Positions 39,737 to 51,186 of a stretch of 64,000 nt of DNA are shown piece after piece. This stretch comes from Mesocentrotus franciscanus (Eukaryota > Echinodermata > Echinoidea > Camarodonta > Strongylocentrotidae), in contig CP137674.1 in assembly GCA_037976565.1 (NCBI GenBank), forward strand, positions 34,502,618 to 34,566,617, read 5' to 3'. Each line of letters opens with the position of its first letter. The first letter of the stretch is position 1. The notes under the pieces are model-generated. The model was not told the origin of the DNA. It was given only the letters and a program-made list of their open reading frames with translations, and ran no database searches. Both the position numbers and the translations under genes were made by a program.

Positions 39737-40376
39737 AATATTGACTGCCTTCAGGGCAATACGACATATATCGCCCGAACCAAAGGTGAGGGTGATATAT
39801 AACAAGTCGTATTGCCCTGAATTAGGCAGTCAATATTACTATTATTAACCACATCAGACATCTAGAGAAAACAAGAAACTCTTACTATCTTATACTCTTA
39901 AATTATGTCAAATACAGTAGCCTACACTGCCCAGGGTTTCCTAGCATGAAAAGTTGCAAAAACATCGTCAAACCAGCACTGTCTATCTAGTGCTTGACGA
40001 AATTTTCGATACACTGCAAACAGTGTGTCTTGGGTGTGATTATTACGTCACAATAGAGTGCGCGCAAAGTGCGCAGGTTCTCATACGCGTAATAGATGCG
40101 CAAAGAAAATTACAAAAACCCGGATGTTGGTTTTACATTATTGCCCACTAGTTTAACACGCATTTTGTCATTGACTTTCAAGAATGGGCAATAATATTTG
40201 TTCATTGGTTTACTGTGTAATAATATTGACCGGCAAATTACACACAAAATCCCATTGACTTTTCTGAGCGGTCAATATTTGTTTTTCGCGCGTAGTTTTG
40301 TTGGTTTATCAATTAAACTTAGAGGGCAATACAATTTAAAAATTGCCCTGCTCAGATGTCTGATACTGTTAATAAT
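39737..40376. mobile_element. Palindromic elements in the inter-unit spacer
   Basis: A strong hairpin at 39,737-39,836 (arms aatattgactgcc, tcagggcaatacgac and their complements) is followed by a segment whose ends aaccacatcagacatct (about 39,846) and agatgtctgatactgtt (about 40,354) are inverted. It also holds further gggcaatac / attgccc complements near 40,324-40,348. Looks like nested foldback DNA elements at the junction of the duplication. Confidence 0.55.
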
Positions 40377-40638
40377 TTATATTATATAATTTACCCTTTT
40401 CAGCCTTGACACAACGGTACCAGCGTGGATTTACATAGGTGATATTCTGTTTAAAGTGAAAAGCAACTATGGATTTAAACAGTGGTTACAAAATATTAGA
40501 ATGTGATAAATCGATATATTGTTTCGTTTGTTGCATTTAAAATTTAATGTGATAAGGTGGAGCAGATATGTTTGAACATGGAATATCATAGAGGAGTACT
40601 CCAGAATATAGAGGATAGAACATAATGTCAATACTCAC

Positions 40639-41967
40639 TCGGAGGTTTTTCACACGCGAACCTGCGGTAGGATGTACATGGTAGTTTTCTCCATCCTGTA
40701 TTAACCTGCTGATGAACATATCTTTCATTCTCAAATAGGGTTACCATTCGACCAATCAGGAAATCTGCAAAGGTGAAATATTTCCAACAGCAATGTACAA
40801 CTAAAGGATTAATAAAAGAAATGGTGTACTATAAAGGGCATAACCATTTTCTTGTTTGAAAGCGGTATGTCAGGCGTTTGATTCGAGCTGCATTTAAAAT
40901 GTATATTAATCAAACTGTAAATGTAAATTTGCAATTCTTGCAAATCATGGCTTGTATTTTAGGCTCCGTGACGTCCATATAAAAAAGTATTAAAACAAAT
41001 TATTATTGTCAACTTGTTCAAGAGAGGAGGGGGGGGGGGTGTCATGAATACATTGGAGAAAGCCAACCTAAGCTTGATAGATATCAACTTGTACTTCAGA
41101 TAATCTTGTTATTAAAGTTACATACTAGTTTCTACCTATTGCATTCTGTCTGCAACATGATATGAGTACAGTTTGTCATGAGTAGGGTATGTAAGATGTG
41201 GGTGTGTGTGTGTGTATGGATAATACAGTTTAACACATACGCATTATTGTCTAGTGGAGTGCCATCAATCCATTGGAACGTGCCCTTTCGATTGATATCA
41301 TCCAGTCCAAACCAATACGAGATACCTTCAGCAAGCTGGATAAGATGCATATAATAATAGTGTTCGGAAGATGAATGGGAAAAAAAAAATCACCAAGGAT
41401 TATTTTTAATGTGCCATCATGGAATAAGTGTATCATTATGTCTATAGCCATTGGCGGATCCAGGGTACAGGGGCACGTGCCCCCCGTCTAAGAAATCCTG
41501 GATCCGCGCCTGATAGCCCATGACATCATTAAAAGTTGAACTAGTTAAAATAAGATATAATTTTGTTTCCCTATAATTTGCTCATCATTATGATATCATG
41601 CAGCTCTATAACCTTCATACCATTTTAATATTGTTTTTAAATAACATAACATATTCTCTATTTGTCTTTTATATTATACTTATACATGTACAATTCTTGT
41701 ATTGCTTTTATATCTTTCTTTTTTACACACACAATTGTTATATACCTGTTTAAGTTTGAATCACGATTAATTTATACGTTCTACGCTTTTAATAAAACCT
41801 GTAAATATGACGAAGAAGCCTTACATTGACTTCTTCTGTCTTCGGCTGGGCAAGCTCACCGCCTCAAGTCTGGCAGTACTTTCTAGCAAACGAGTACGAC
41901 GTCATCGAGGATTGAGATATATAGTACAGGGTTCTATCAAAGCGACTCCACTCATATTCGGGAACGT
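40639..41967 (-). pseudogene. Unit B C-type lectin gene, three exons, decayed
   Basis: Minus strand. Exon a (41825-41967) encodes the start of a C-type lectin-like domain: VPEYEWSRFDRTLYY, FARKYCQT, then GGELAQPKTEEVN. It has an in-frame TGA (41864-41866) between CQT and GGEL. Exon b (41241-41350) encodes LAEGISYWFGLDDINRKGTF with WIDGT, but its acceptor CATTAG (intact in A) reads TTATAT. Exon c (40639-40764) has a good acceptor GCAG but a 5-base deletion after SNG that shifts the frame. Three independent lesions make it a pseudogene unless sequence errors are involved. Confidence 0.75.
41449..41512. mobile_element. Very short GGCGGATCC foldback element
   Basis: About 60 bases with ends ggcggatccagg and cctggatccgcgcc and an inner palindrome ggggcacgtgcccc. 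Related by its ends to the hAT-like MITEs at 32.8 and 35.3 kb. Only in unit B, within a segment that A lacks. Confidence 0.6.
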
Positions 41968-42678
41968 CTAAATATATTGATTCAAACAAAGTGATTGCCA
42001 TTATCACATGTTCATCGTTTAATGAGAAAGGAAGAGGACAGCATTTCAAAACATTACGTGTCATTGCATTCATTATAATCAAACTGATAAAACATGTGAC
42101 TACAGATGAGAAGATCATGAATTCACCTTCCTTTAGGGCACTTTTATCTATATTACTAGATGAATATATAACATTCGGGGTATTATTATGGTGTATTCCA
42201 TACACCATTTTTCTTACTTTTTTTCTTTGTGCATGACCTCATGCTTTCTCTGTTAACTTTAGAAAGGACTGCGTGTTTGACCTTTGTGTCGCCTTTATTA
42301 ATGATGTTATTATTATGATAATATTACTTTTCCAAAATAACTTGATGACATTGTAGAGTTGTTTTAAACAGCCTCTATGTATGAAATATGTTGACGAGAG
42401 TTTTGAACCACACGAACGATCCCCGTAAACGACCTAAGTGGAAGAGGTCGATTTTTGGAACTCACCAGATCCTGGGTGGAGGTTCATTTCCGCCATGAAT
42501 GCATAAAGCGTATCACAAATATAAGCCTGCTTCCCTTCCACAAGCCCAAGACATATATGAAGCCTCCCTAAAGCAGAAAGAATGGTTTTTCCATGCCGGA
42601 TCAATAAGACTACATGTAATGTACATGTTTTCATTGCCCATTTGACGAAATGTCTGTCATTGGATCTCTTACCGTTTA

Positions 42679-42679
<1 letters not shown>

Positions 42680-42714
<35 letters not shown>

Positions 42715-43002
42715 TAATAATAATAATCTTTTAAAGTCCACTCCAAATTTTAATAAGTTAAACCGAAAATGGAAATTCTTTTTGCCCAATTCATCGTGAG
42801 CCCAGCAGCCACTGAGCAGCGCCAGATCGACATTGCTCTATCCCCTTATTGTTGAACGCCAAACAAGGTAGCAGCAACTCCCATCTTTTAACGTCTTTTG
42901 GTATGACGCGGCCGGGGTTCGAACCCACGACCTCCCGGTTGTGAGGCGGACGCTCTACTGACTGAGCCAACACTACGGTTGCAGCCAATACTCCAGTTGC
43001 AC
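42680..43002 (-). repeat. tRNA-derived SINE with (ATT)n tail, unit B only
   Basis: On the minus strand the head (about 42,902-42,973) has A box TGGCTCAGTCAGTAGAG, anticodon loop CTCACAA (CAC, Val-like) and B box GGGTTCGAACCC. The element ends in an (ATT)n tail, seen as (AAT)n at about 42,681-42,728. Unit A reads straight through the site (gtttagaataccctaatg, about 18,101), so insertion followed the duplication. The open frame VVLAQSVERPPHNREVVGSN is the well-known false translation of a tRNA head. Confidence 0.85.
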
Positions 43003-44348
43003 CCTAATATACTTCAAGCTATTACAGTCTATTGGTGCATAAAATAACTCTCTGCACTCAAGGATATCCTGGTTGCAATAAACAACGGAAATTACCTTTC
43101 ATTGAGGTTACAAAATAAAAAGTTGATTTTCACAATTTCTTCACAATTGCATTTATGTTTGTATTATACATCACTACTCCCCTGCATAACGTTTAATAAT
43201 TTAAGGCTTACCGCTATAGCATGCGGATATAATTTCATATTAACTTTGTGTTCGTATAAGAGCTAGAATTTCGCGTAAAACGGCTAATTTTTTCGGTGGT
43301 GTTCGCGACCACTAGAATACGTCTGCACCTTTTTTGCGGAAAAAGGTACATTGATACCATTTTCCCAAAGTCCGTCATTGAACATTGTGACCGCCGTTAT
43401 CGGGTGCAATAGGGTATTTTGGTAAATGACCCCTCCTAATAATGAAGCTTTATCGGCCTGTTGATATGACGTCTGACCACTGGAGCTAAAACCTTCTATA
43501 CACACTAAGAAATAAAGGTACCAATTATTTGCATCCTTAGGAGTGTAATGGCAAGGATGATAATTATAATTTTTATAATAATCGTAATAAAGCTATAGTC
43601 ATGATAAAATAACTCAAAATGAAACACCAAACCACCGATGGACATTGTAATGGATTGAACTTTTCCGTCTCCTGCGGCTTCCTGTTAAATCGGACATTGT
43701 GAAGTACTTCCCCTTTCATACGGGGTGTCTCAAACAAAAAACAAAACATCTGTGAATGTTTTCAACCATTCTCAATGAAATTGGTAGGCAATTTTGCATT
43801 AACATCTTCTAATCTTTTTGTGAATCCCCACTAATCTTGATACTTTTAAAGGTCTTTGTAAAAAAACCGTGTGTCGCCGCTGATTTCAAATACAAAATTA
43901 GAAATGCCTCCGCAGTGCACCTGCGAGTACCGTCTGCATTGCTCTGCGTTTGTACTTGATGTCGATAATTATAATAAATTATAGAAGCCCAAGTCCAAGT
44001 CCAAGTCCAAGTACTACAACACTATCTATATAAATAGAGATGTAGTGGCTATATCATACCAAATACAAAATGTGGAGAAAACTGAAGGACATGTAAAGAG
44101 ATGTTCCCTGATCACTAAATGAATATCATTAACTACTGGCTGTTTGTAACTTTACTTGAAATAGAGATAACAATAGACAATATAGTTACTATTTTGTTTT
44201 AAAACAATGCTCCACTGTTTTTCACAGCATTGTTCACGCTATAATAATAAGTTGTTGATGTAATCAAACTTACCTGACAAACATCTTTCGTATTTGCGAC
44301 TTAAGCGGTATATTTAATACACATTTATGAATTCGGGGATTTCATTAA
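43003..44348. other. Head-to-head intergenic region, unit B, left part
   Basis: Matches 18,100-20,085 of unit A apart from the TA MITE, which is missing here. The minus-strand open frame at 43,284-43,505 (73 codons) is undamaged here and frameshifted in A. It has no motif I recognise. Confidence 0.5.
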
Positions 44349-45275
44349 AGTGCGGGTTCAAAGAAAATCACAAATATGGCAAATAACATATTACTAGAAA
44401 CTGGTAAGCTAATAGATGGCCATCGTACAAATTGTAGGTCAACTACAAATCGGATGATTTATAAAAATACAAATAAAACCACCTCCATAGCATCTGGGAT
44501 ATGCGAGAGATTCGCCAGAAAAATAACGATGTTTTAATGCCGTCACAATATGAACCAATCCTGCCCAAGCAGACGACATCCCATAAAGAATGAACATAAT
44601 TGCAATGCTATTATTTCTCAAATTATAATGAGTTTAGTGTATATAAATGTGATGGAATTTTACACCATTCAAAAGGGATATGACCCCGATTCTGATAACT
44701 AAATTCTTTTGTTTGTAAATACACAGGATAGGGGTTAATGAACAATCAAAGAAACCACACTTTCAAATTTAAAACCCCTGGAATGAAAGCATGGACGCAT
44801 TTGTTCCCTCTTGAAACGCCGAACATACCGCGGTGTATGCAGCTGAAAATACAATGGCGTCTTATTTTGTTTACAAGCGACGGATTCCTTTATTTTTATC
44901 GCTGCATTTTCATCAAAATAATACCATGCGCGGGGTTTAGAGTGAGGCAATAGATTAAACATTTAGTCTGACGGTAGTGAAGTAAGAGAAATAACTGAAG
45001 AGAAGACGACGAAAAGGCACTGAAAATGTGTGAGATGTCATGGGACATCGTCTGCTTGTGCAAATCATGTTCAACATGTGACGTCACACATCTCAGCAGC
45101 GATCGGAGAGCATTTCAGGTGCTATGTCGGGGCTGTATTTAAGAGTTTTGTAATTCATAATAATCATTACTTCGAATGTTTCCGAGCATGGAATTTTGAT
45201 AACCTTGTCAAATCAAAGTGTTACCTTTGCAATAATGACAATGAAGTTAGTTTTTAAAATCAATGAACCTGATCT
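44349..45275. mobile_element. TTAA-flanked element (piggyBac-like, non-autonomous), unit B only
   Basis: 927 bases bounded by TTAA at 44345-44348 and 45276-45279, with ends AGTGCGGGTTCA and TGAACCTGATCT that are imperfect inverted repeats. Unit A has the intact single site cattaaaaaagc (about 20,083). TTAA duplication is characteristic of piggyBac-type elements. The small open frames inside are not recognised. It lies about 370 bases upstream of the copy 2 TATA box. Confidence 0.7.
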
Positions 45276-45644
45276 TTAAAAAGCTGAATTCTTAGAATGG
45301 CTTCAATGGAAAGGTTTTTCGTGAAATGCAGAAGTGAATTTTGTGCAATGATGCTATTGAACGCACTCTGTCTCCCTCTTTCTCTGTAAGACTTTTAAAA
45401 TTGCAAAAACAATCTTTGTAATTAAAGCATAAATCATTGTGAAATTTACATGGAGTTGTGTTAGGAGATACAACTACTACGACATTTTACTAAATTTTAT
45501 TGAGAATGTTTAAGTGTTCTTAAAGATATTGTCAATCAAAATCTCTTTGCATTTTTTAGACGCCCTGTATTCAATTATGAATTGCTTTTATTTATTCGGT
45601 AGTGGTTAATATTCACAGAACTTCCTCAATTGAAACGAGTTGCG

Positions 45645-45675
45645 TATATAACAATACGTGATTCAGCTTTCAGTC
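45645..45675 (+). promoter_or_regulatory. Core promoter of receptor copy 2 (TATA plus initiator)
   Basis: TATATAA at 45645-45651 and TCAGTC at 45670-45675, the same 27-base spacing as in copy 1. The core is conserved although a TTAA element entered just upstream. Confidence 0.6.
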
Positions 45676-46186
45676 ATTTGGTTTTCTCATGGATTCTTTG
45701 GTCACTGGTCACGTTAGTAATTCGTTATCAAATTAAACATGGATTTTATGAGGATACTGTTTGGTGTTATAATGCTGCATGTTCGTGGAGGTAAGCGAAT
45801 ACAGTTGTAAGACACGGTAATCTCCTGATGTCATAGATATACATACATGAAGCATTATGTTTTTTATATGGCGAATGGCGGTTATCATTTCAGCAGTTTA
45901 CTTAAAACGCTGATAATAACTGGGTTTCAAATTGGCTTCGTCTAATAATTGATTAAAATTATGGTGGTGTAAACAGCGTTTGGATGATGTTTCGCATATA
46001 AGCTCTTACATTAAAACCATTTTCCTTTTTGTTTTAATGTACATGAACGTCATAGCGGAAAATTACGGAATTTTGGTCGATTTAAGCTCTCTGATCTAGA
46101 TGCTGCTTATACGGTCTGATCTTTTTCATTCCTTCCTTGATTAATGTTGATCGATTTTCACAGGTGTTCATCTGTTTGATTTTCAG

Positions 46187-46513
46187 CATCGGCATCTGTT
46201 TATATATCTACCACTAGTAGAGGATATACAAGTACAGAGACTGGTAACCCTTTCTTTGAGTGCTATAGGAGTTCCCCTTTTTTGACTGCTTCTGTGTCTA
46301 GAGGGAGGTATGTCTATGTATACAATGATATAAATGACCCAGCTAATGCTGATCCGCCAACCAGTGTTGCTTTTGATGCTGGTAATCCACCAAATCAAGC
46401 CTACAAAATAAATCTTGAGACAACCGATCACAGGTCGTATGGTGCATTCTACTGTGCTGCATCCCTGGATGGAGAACGCTCAGTTGTACCGACAGTCTTC
46501 TTGAGATCTGATG
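46187..46513 (+). CDS. Copy 2 exon 2: first Ig-like domain
   Basis: 109 residues, phase 1 at both ends. Against copy 1: PFLTASV for PYLNADV, a three-residue deletion (NDP for NGIPNP), ADPPTSVAFDAG for DDPPPRVAIEAG, PPNQAYK for PPTSQAYR. The conserved HRSYGAFYCAA end is unchanged. Some of its residues (NADPP, PPNQAY) match copy 0 rather than copy 1. Confidence 0.8.
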
Positions 46514-47334
46514 GTAATTAGAAATAATCGTTTTCGTATTCAGACTAAATTTGATAAGAGAAGCCTCGCGATTGTAGCTACCATTTGTTTTCCTTTTTCC
46601 CCTTTTTTATCACTTTGCATTGTTTCTTAATACTTAGTCCGGCATGCTTATTGTAAAGCATATTGAAGCATGCTTACTGTTATTGACTTTGAAACAGTAT
46701 GAATAATGTAGACTAATTAATGAGGGTATGTTTGATTTGTGATTGTTGATGCGCAATTCTAGACTGCTATTTTTGTGTACAAAATGACTTTCAAAGTATC
46801 CACTTTTCCCTTGTAGAGATAAAGCAGACGTCTTATCCATCATTATTATTGGAACCTTTTTCTACATGTCCCCGGTAGACAATGTTTGTTCGTTCATAAA
46901 AGTTTAGAAAATGAAGCGTGTCTATTTCGGTGGCTTTTACATTTCAAATTGATTTTTCTGTTGTTTTTTAACAGCGAACTTTCTGTAAAGGGTTAATAAA
47001 ATCATATTTCTATTATTGTCTTTATATGAAACTGAAGCTAATTTACGACTGACTTGATATTGTGTGAACCATAAAACACGATTTTCTGTATCCTGATACC
47101 TCAGTCACACCGCCAAACTAACTCCACACCGACTCCAAACCGACCGATTATTGACCATTTAGGGGTAATGTAATATATTGGTCGGTCTGTTGTTGATCTG
47201 GTGTCGGTCTTGTCGGTGTGACTGTGGTATTTTGTGGTATTCTATCGTATTCTTTTTCATTTTTCTTATTATTATTATTCTTTTATTATCATATTACAAT
47301 CATGGTCATGTTAGTTCGTTTATTTCGTTTTCAG

Positions 47335-47622
47335 CTAAGTTTGTGCCCACAAGTGGCAGGTTTTCAAAGACTGTCAACAAGGGGGATGTGAACGTTACGG
47401 TTGATTTTACTGAGGTTACTCCTACTGTGGGAAACAAGTACTGGAGGTTTAATGGTACAACTTACGCTTCTGAAAGTATCTCTGCTAACACGATCTTTGA
47501 TGAATTGACTGTCTACACAATCATAGGAGAGGTAGATACCTCAAATGGTGGTGTTTATGAGCTTCATGTGGCAGGTGAGAGGGGATTGGCAAGAGCTGGA
47601 CTTCTTAGACTGATCGTTACAG
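47335..47622 (+). CDS. Copy 2 exon 3: second Ig-like domain
   Basis: 96 residues, open, phase 1 at both ends. Fifteen codons differ from copy 1, all replacements, for example KYWRF for KVWRF, TTYASES for TTDPVET, HVAGERGL for HLEVKRAF. Several of these match copy 0 (KYW, ANTIFD, ER). Confidence 0.8.
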
Positions 47623-48044
47623 GTAATTAGAAAATTGAGTCATTCTTCTATTATATAGGTATGGGAAAGCAACGTGAGGGTATTCACGTTATTACCATTT
47701 TACCGTCATGAGAATTCCACGTGCACCTCTCAGAATAGTTTCCAACTAATTTACTTATTTTCCAATTTATCCAAAAGTGGTTTGTATGTATATTTTATGT
47801 TTCAACGTAATATATTTTGTAATATGTCTTTCATTGTGTATTTCCTGTAGTGCGGCCGTACATTAAAGTAACCTGGTTTTGTTCTGTATTACCCTTGAAT
47901 TTAAAAAAATAGAGGTGATTTGGAAATAAAAAGGTTAAGAAGAACTTACGTTCGATATTCCAGAAAATGTGATGAAAGTGTCGATCAAACTTGAAAACTC
48001 ACTAGCCCCGCTTTCTATTAGTTTAATTTTCCTTTATCATCTAG

Positions 48045-48560
48045 GATTATATACCTCACTTTAGAAATCTAGCCATCTGATTGGTCGAAATTGGAGTCGT
48101 GATTTCAAGCCATGCCCAACTCACAGGGCATAGCAATAGCCCACAGGGCCTAGTTAAAAGTTTCTACCCTCATAATTTATACTCATTATCCTGCGATTCC
48201 CATTGGTTTACTGCGATCCCCATTGGTTTGCGTGTTAAAATTGTCTACGTGCGAGCACGGACGCCATACAGTGCTCTTTGTCTGCGATTCCCAAATGATT
48301 GAAAATTTTACTCGAAGATTAAGCGAAGATTAACAGACAGTGTTTCAGATTTTCTGTGATGTTTTAACAAATTTTTACTCACTAAAAGGCTAAGGTAAGA
48401 ATTCTTGGTAGATTTTTGTTTTAATTCGGCATATAAAAGTCATATCGACTGCTTTAATACTCGAGGACTAGCTGTTTCTATACTGGCTCGCGGGATAGTT
48501 GAATCCCTTGAGCGTATAGAAACAGCTAGTCCTCTCGTAGCAGTCGATATAACTATACTC
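48045..48560. mobile_element. Palindromic insertion in intron 3, unit B only
   Basis: About 510 bases missing from unit A at the same place (ctaggactattgtac, 22,858). The right part holds a strong hairpin: atatcgactgc and ggactagctgtttctata against tatagaaacagctagtcc and gcagtcgatat (about 48,449-48,551). No transposase. Exact target duplication unclear. Confidence 0.65.
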
Positions 48561-49163
48561 TTGTACTTTGCATATATTTGAATTTGTTTTCTATTTTAAT
48601 GTTTTTAAACTGGAACAGGGAAGGGGTGAGGGCTACAAAATATACGCCGTACAGCGTTGTCTACGAAGTCACATTTCGACCGCACATAAAATTTCCCCCG
48701 AAATATCCATAACCTTTCAGTATTTAGGATCAGTTTGGGGATTGCTTACCTTGCAATAATGTCGTTATATGGCTGAAAAACCCGAATTGAATTGAATTGA
48801 GTTGAGTTAAATCGAATTGAATTGAAGTGAATATGCATAAATTAAAATTTAACAGCTTTGTTTCTTTCCACGAAAAAAGAACTCGATGTGTGGGTCCACA
48901 ATTACCTTTAGCTGTTACTTATTATAATTTGAGTACATGGGCATTTCGAGAGCCATCCCATTCATGAGAATTTTTTCAATTCTTCCACACTAACATAAAA
49001 AGAACGAAAAAGCTTTCAATTTTTTGTTCACCTTTTCCAGAACTCAACCTTCTATTTGTGCACCATTGACTACTGTTATGAATATTTTCATTTCAGGATG
49101 CAGGGGGGGGGGGATAGGGGCTCAAGCTTAAATGTTACCGTGTTATCGGTGTTTATTTTCCAG

Positions 49164-49301
49164 TATGTCCTGCCGGTCGCTATGATGTATCTAGTGGATG
49201 TACCCGGATATGTCCATCATGTTACAATGGAGGCATCTGTCATGATCAAGACGGGATATGCATCTGTCCTCCAGGATTCCAGGGAGATGGATGTGAAATT
49301 G
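49164..49301 (+). CDS. Copy 2 exon 4: EGF-like module 1 with GC donor
   Basis: Open, same cysteines as copy 1. The donor reads ATTG/GCAAGA in place of ATGG/GTAAGA. GC-AG introns are a known minor class and usually keep strong flanks like this one. First residue Val rather than Ala. Confidence 0.75.
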
Positions 49302-49842
49302 GCAAGATCTTAATATATATATCATGATTGTTTTGATTTTGCAAGAGCAATTGCCAATCTCGATACTCAATACTTTTAGGACCAAATTGAAATATCTTTA
49401 TAACATTAGAGACGTCGGAACCAGTAGGACTCATAAGACCAAAGACGAATAAACACAGTTTGTCTTACGTCCTAATGTACTGATGAAAACTGTAACCATA
49501 TTCCTTATAGGAATACATTTCTTTTTCTTTTTATTTGAGATATTTATTATTATTTAGGTAGGTAATTTCTTTTGAATCACATTTTATTGTCTATTAAAAT
49601 AACCATAAAACTATAAGTCGATAGTGATTATAGCCCTGATCATCTCATATCCCTAATCATAAACTCATCCAGTATCACGATTCTATGTGTTTCTCTGGAA
49701 TGTAATGACATATAATAGGTAGCCGGGTCGTTGAAAGTAAATTGACCCAAATCCCAATTTGTTCCTGTAATGCTGATAGTAATTTGAATTGTTACAAATT
49801 TAAAATCATCTTTATCTTCTTTGTCTTCAACACTATATCTAG

Positions 49843-49998
49843 CGTGCGGTGGAAATCGCTATGGTCGTAATTGCGAGTATAGATGCGACTACGAGATTTC
49901 AGATGATAGGACAGCATGTAGTGGACTTCAGGTTTGTGTGCCTGATCCCTATGGATGTTCATGTACAACAGGATACAAAGGATTGAACTGTACTACAG
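49843..49998 (+). CDS. Copy 2 exon 5: EGF-like module 2
   Basis: Keeps CVPDPYGCSC; only two residue changes against copy 1 (PGY to TGY, LDC to LNC). Phase 1 at both ends, GTATCT donor. Confidence 0.85.
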
Positions 49999-51048
49999 GT
50001 ATCTAACCAATAGAAGGAAGTGAAATAATGCCAACAAGGCAATGTCATGGAACATTAATCTTCACTAATTTGGCACGACTCGATATTTGCTCAAAAACCT
50101 CAAATCTTTGGCATAAATTCAATTCAATGAAAGATTATGATAATAATAGTAATAATGATGATAATAAGAAAAATATGTTTTGTTTACCCATGGTAGCCTC
50201 ATGAGTATTTATACTGTTCTCCCTGAGGGCCCTGGAATCGTATTATTCATTATGTAAACATTCAAATACAAACAATAGTATACAAGAACCCAATATTATT
50301 ATTATTATTATACACACATATTGTGAGATAAATCCGTCGCGGCTAAAAGCCGAATTGCGGAACAAATGGAAACATTGAAAACATTAAGGCCAAGTAAATA
50401 AGAAAGGAAAATCAAGTATTTCTAGTAAAATCAAAAACATAAAAGCTCACATAATATGCATACAGTGATTTTTTAAAGAATAATGTAACATATCGTATGG
50501 TTGTATTTTGCAATCGCAAGTATAAGGTTTTTAGACTTATCTTGAGAGAGGAAGAGAGAAAAATATATTCAGTATGTCAGGAAGATAAGAGGAAAAGAGT
50601 ACAGGGGTAGATAAGACAAATGAGAAAGTGAGAGTGAAAGAGAGAGAGATGGGGAGGGGGGAGAGAGAGAGAGAGAGAGGGAGGGGGAGTGGGAGAGGAG
50701 ACACATACACACACAGATGAGAGAAGCAGAGAGACAGCAATATGCTATACATTCAGATTTCGTTGTTTTGATTACCGAAACATATTAGACAGTGCCGTTC
50801 ATTTCAGGTTTGATTGTAATTATAGCGTTGGTTTGTAGTGATAAAAGTCTTCATGTAAAAATATTAGGTTCTCGTTCGATTTATTTTCGGAAACTTGTCC
50901 TTCAATATCCTTTCCCTTATCATTAATACTAAGAGTTGTCTTTCTATATTATTCTTGTTATGCGTTTATGTTTTGGTGTTTAAATTAATTGGCTGAACAA
51001 TCTATTGTGTATGAAAATTTCTACTTTTTTTTGTTCAACATGTATTAG
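49999..51048 (+). other. Copy 2 intron 5 (unrelated to copy 1)
   Basis: Contains (ATT)n/(GAT)n microsatellites (about 50,138-50,170 and 50,295-50,312) and a GA-rich tract at about 50,630-50,700. Apart from about 90 bases after exon 5, no similarity to intron 5 of copy 1. Confidence 0.65.
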
Positions 51049-51186
51049 AATGTAATCAAAGTGAGTTTGGAGCTAGTTGTACGGAGACATGTCACTGTAT
51101 ATCAGGAGAGTGTGATCGATTTACTGGAGTCTGTACAGGAAGCTCTACTGAATGTGAACCAGGATGGACAGGAACCAATTGTCAAG
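51049..51186 (+). CDS. Copy 2 exon 6: EGF-like module 3 with GC donor
   Basis: ECNQSEFGASC start, otherwise nearly as copy 1. The donor is CAAG/GCAAGT, a close match to the GC-donor consensus; copy 1 has GTCAGT. The flanking introns on both sides are unrelated to copy 1. Confidence 0.75.

Noticed and set aside
42791..42988. Minus-strand open frame reading VVLAQSVERPPHNREVVGSN
   Set aside because: This peptide is the familiar false translation of a tRNA-like head with A and B boxes; the locus is a SINE.
44439..44621. Minus-strand frame with hydrophobic segments inside the TTAA element
   Set aside because: It looked briefly like a small multi-pass membrane protein, but there is no recognisable motif and it lies inside a mobile insert present in one unit only.
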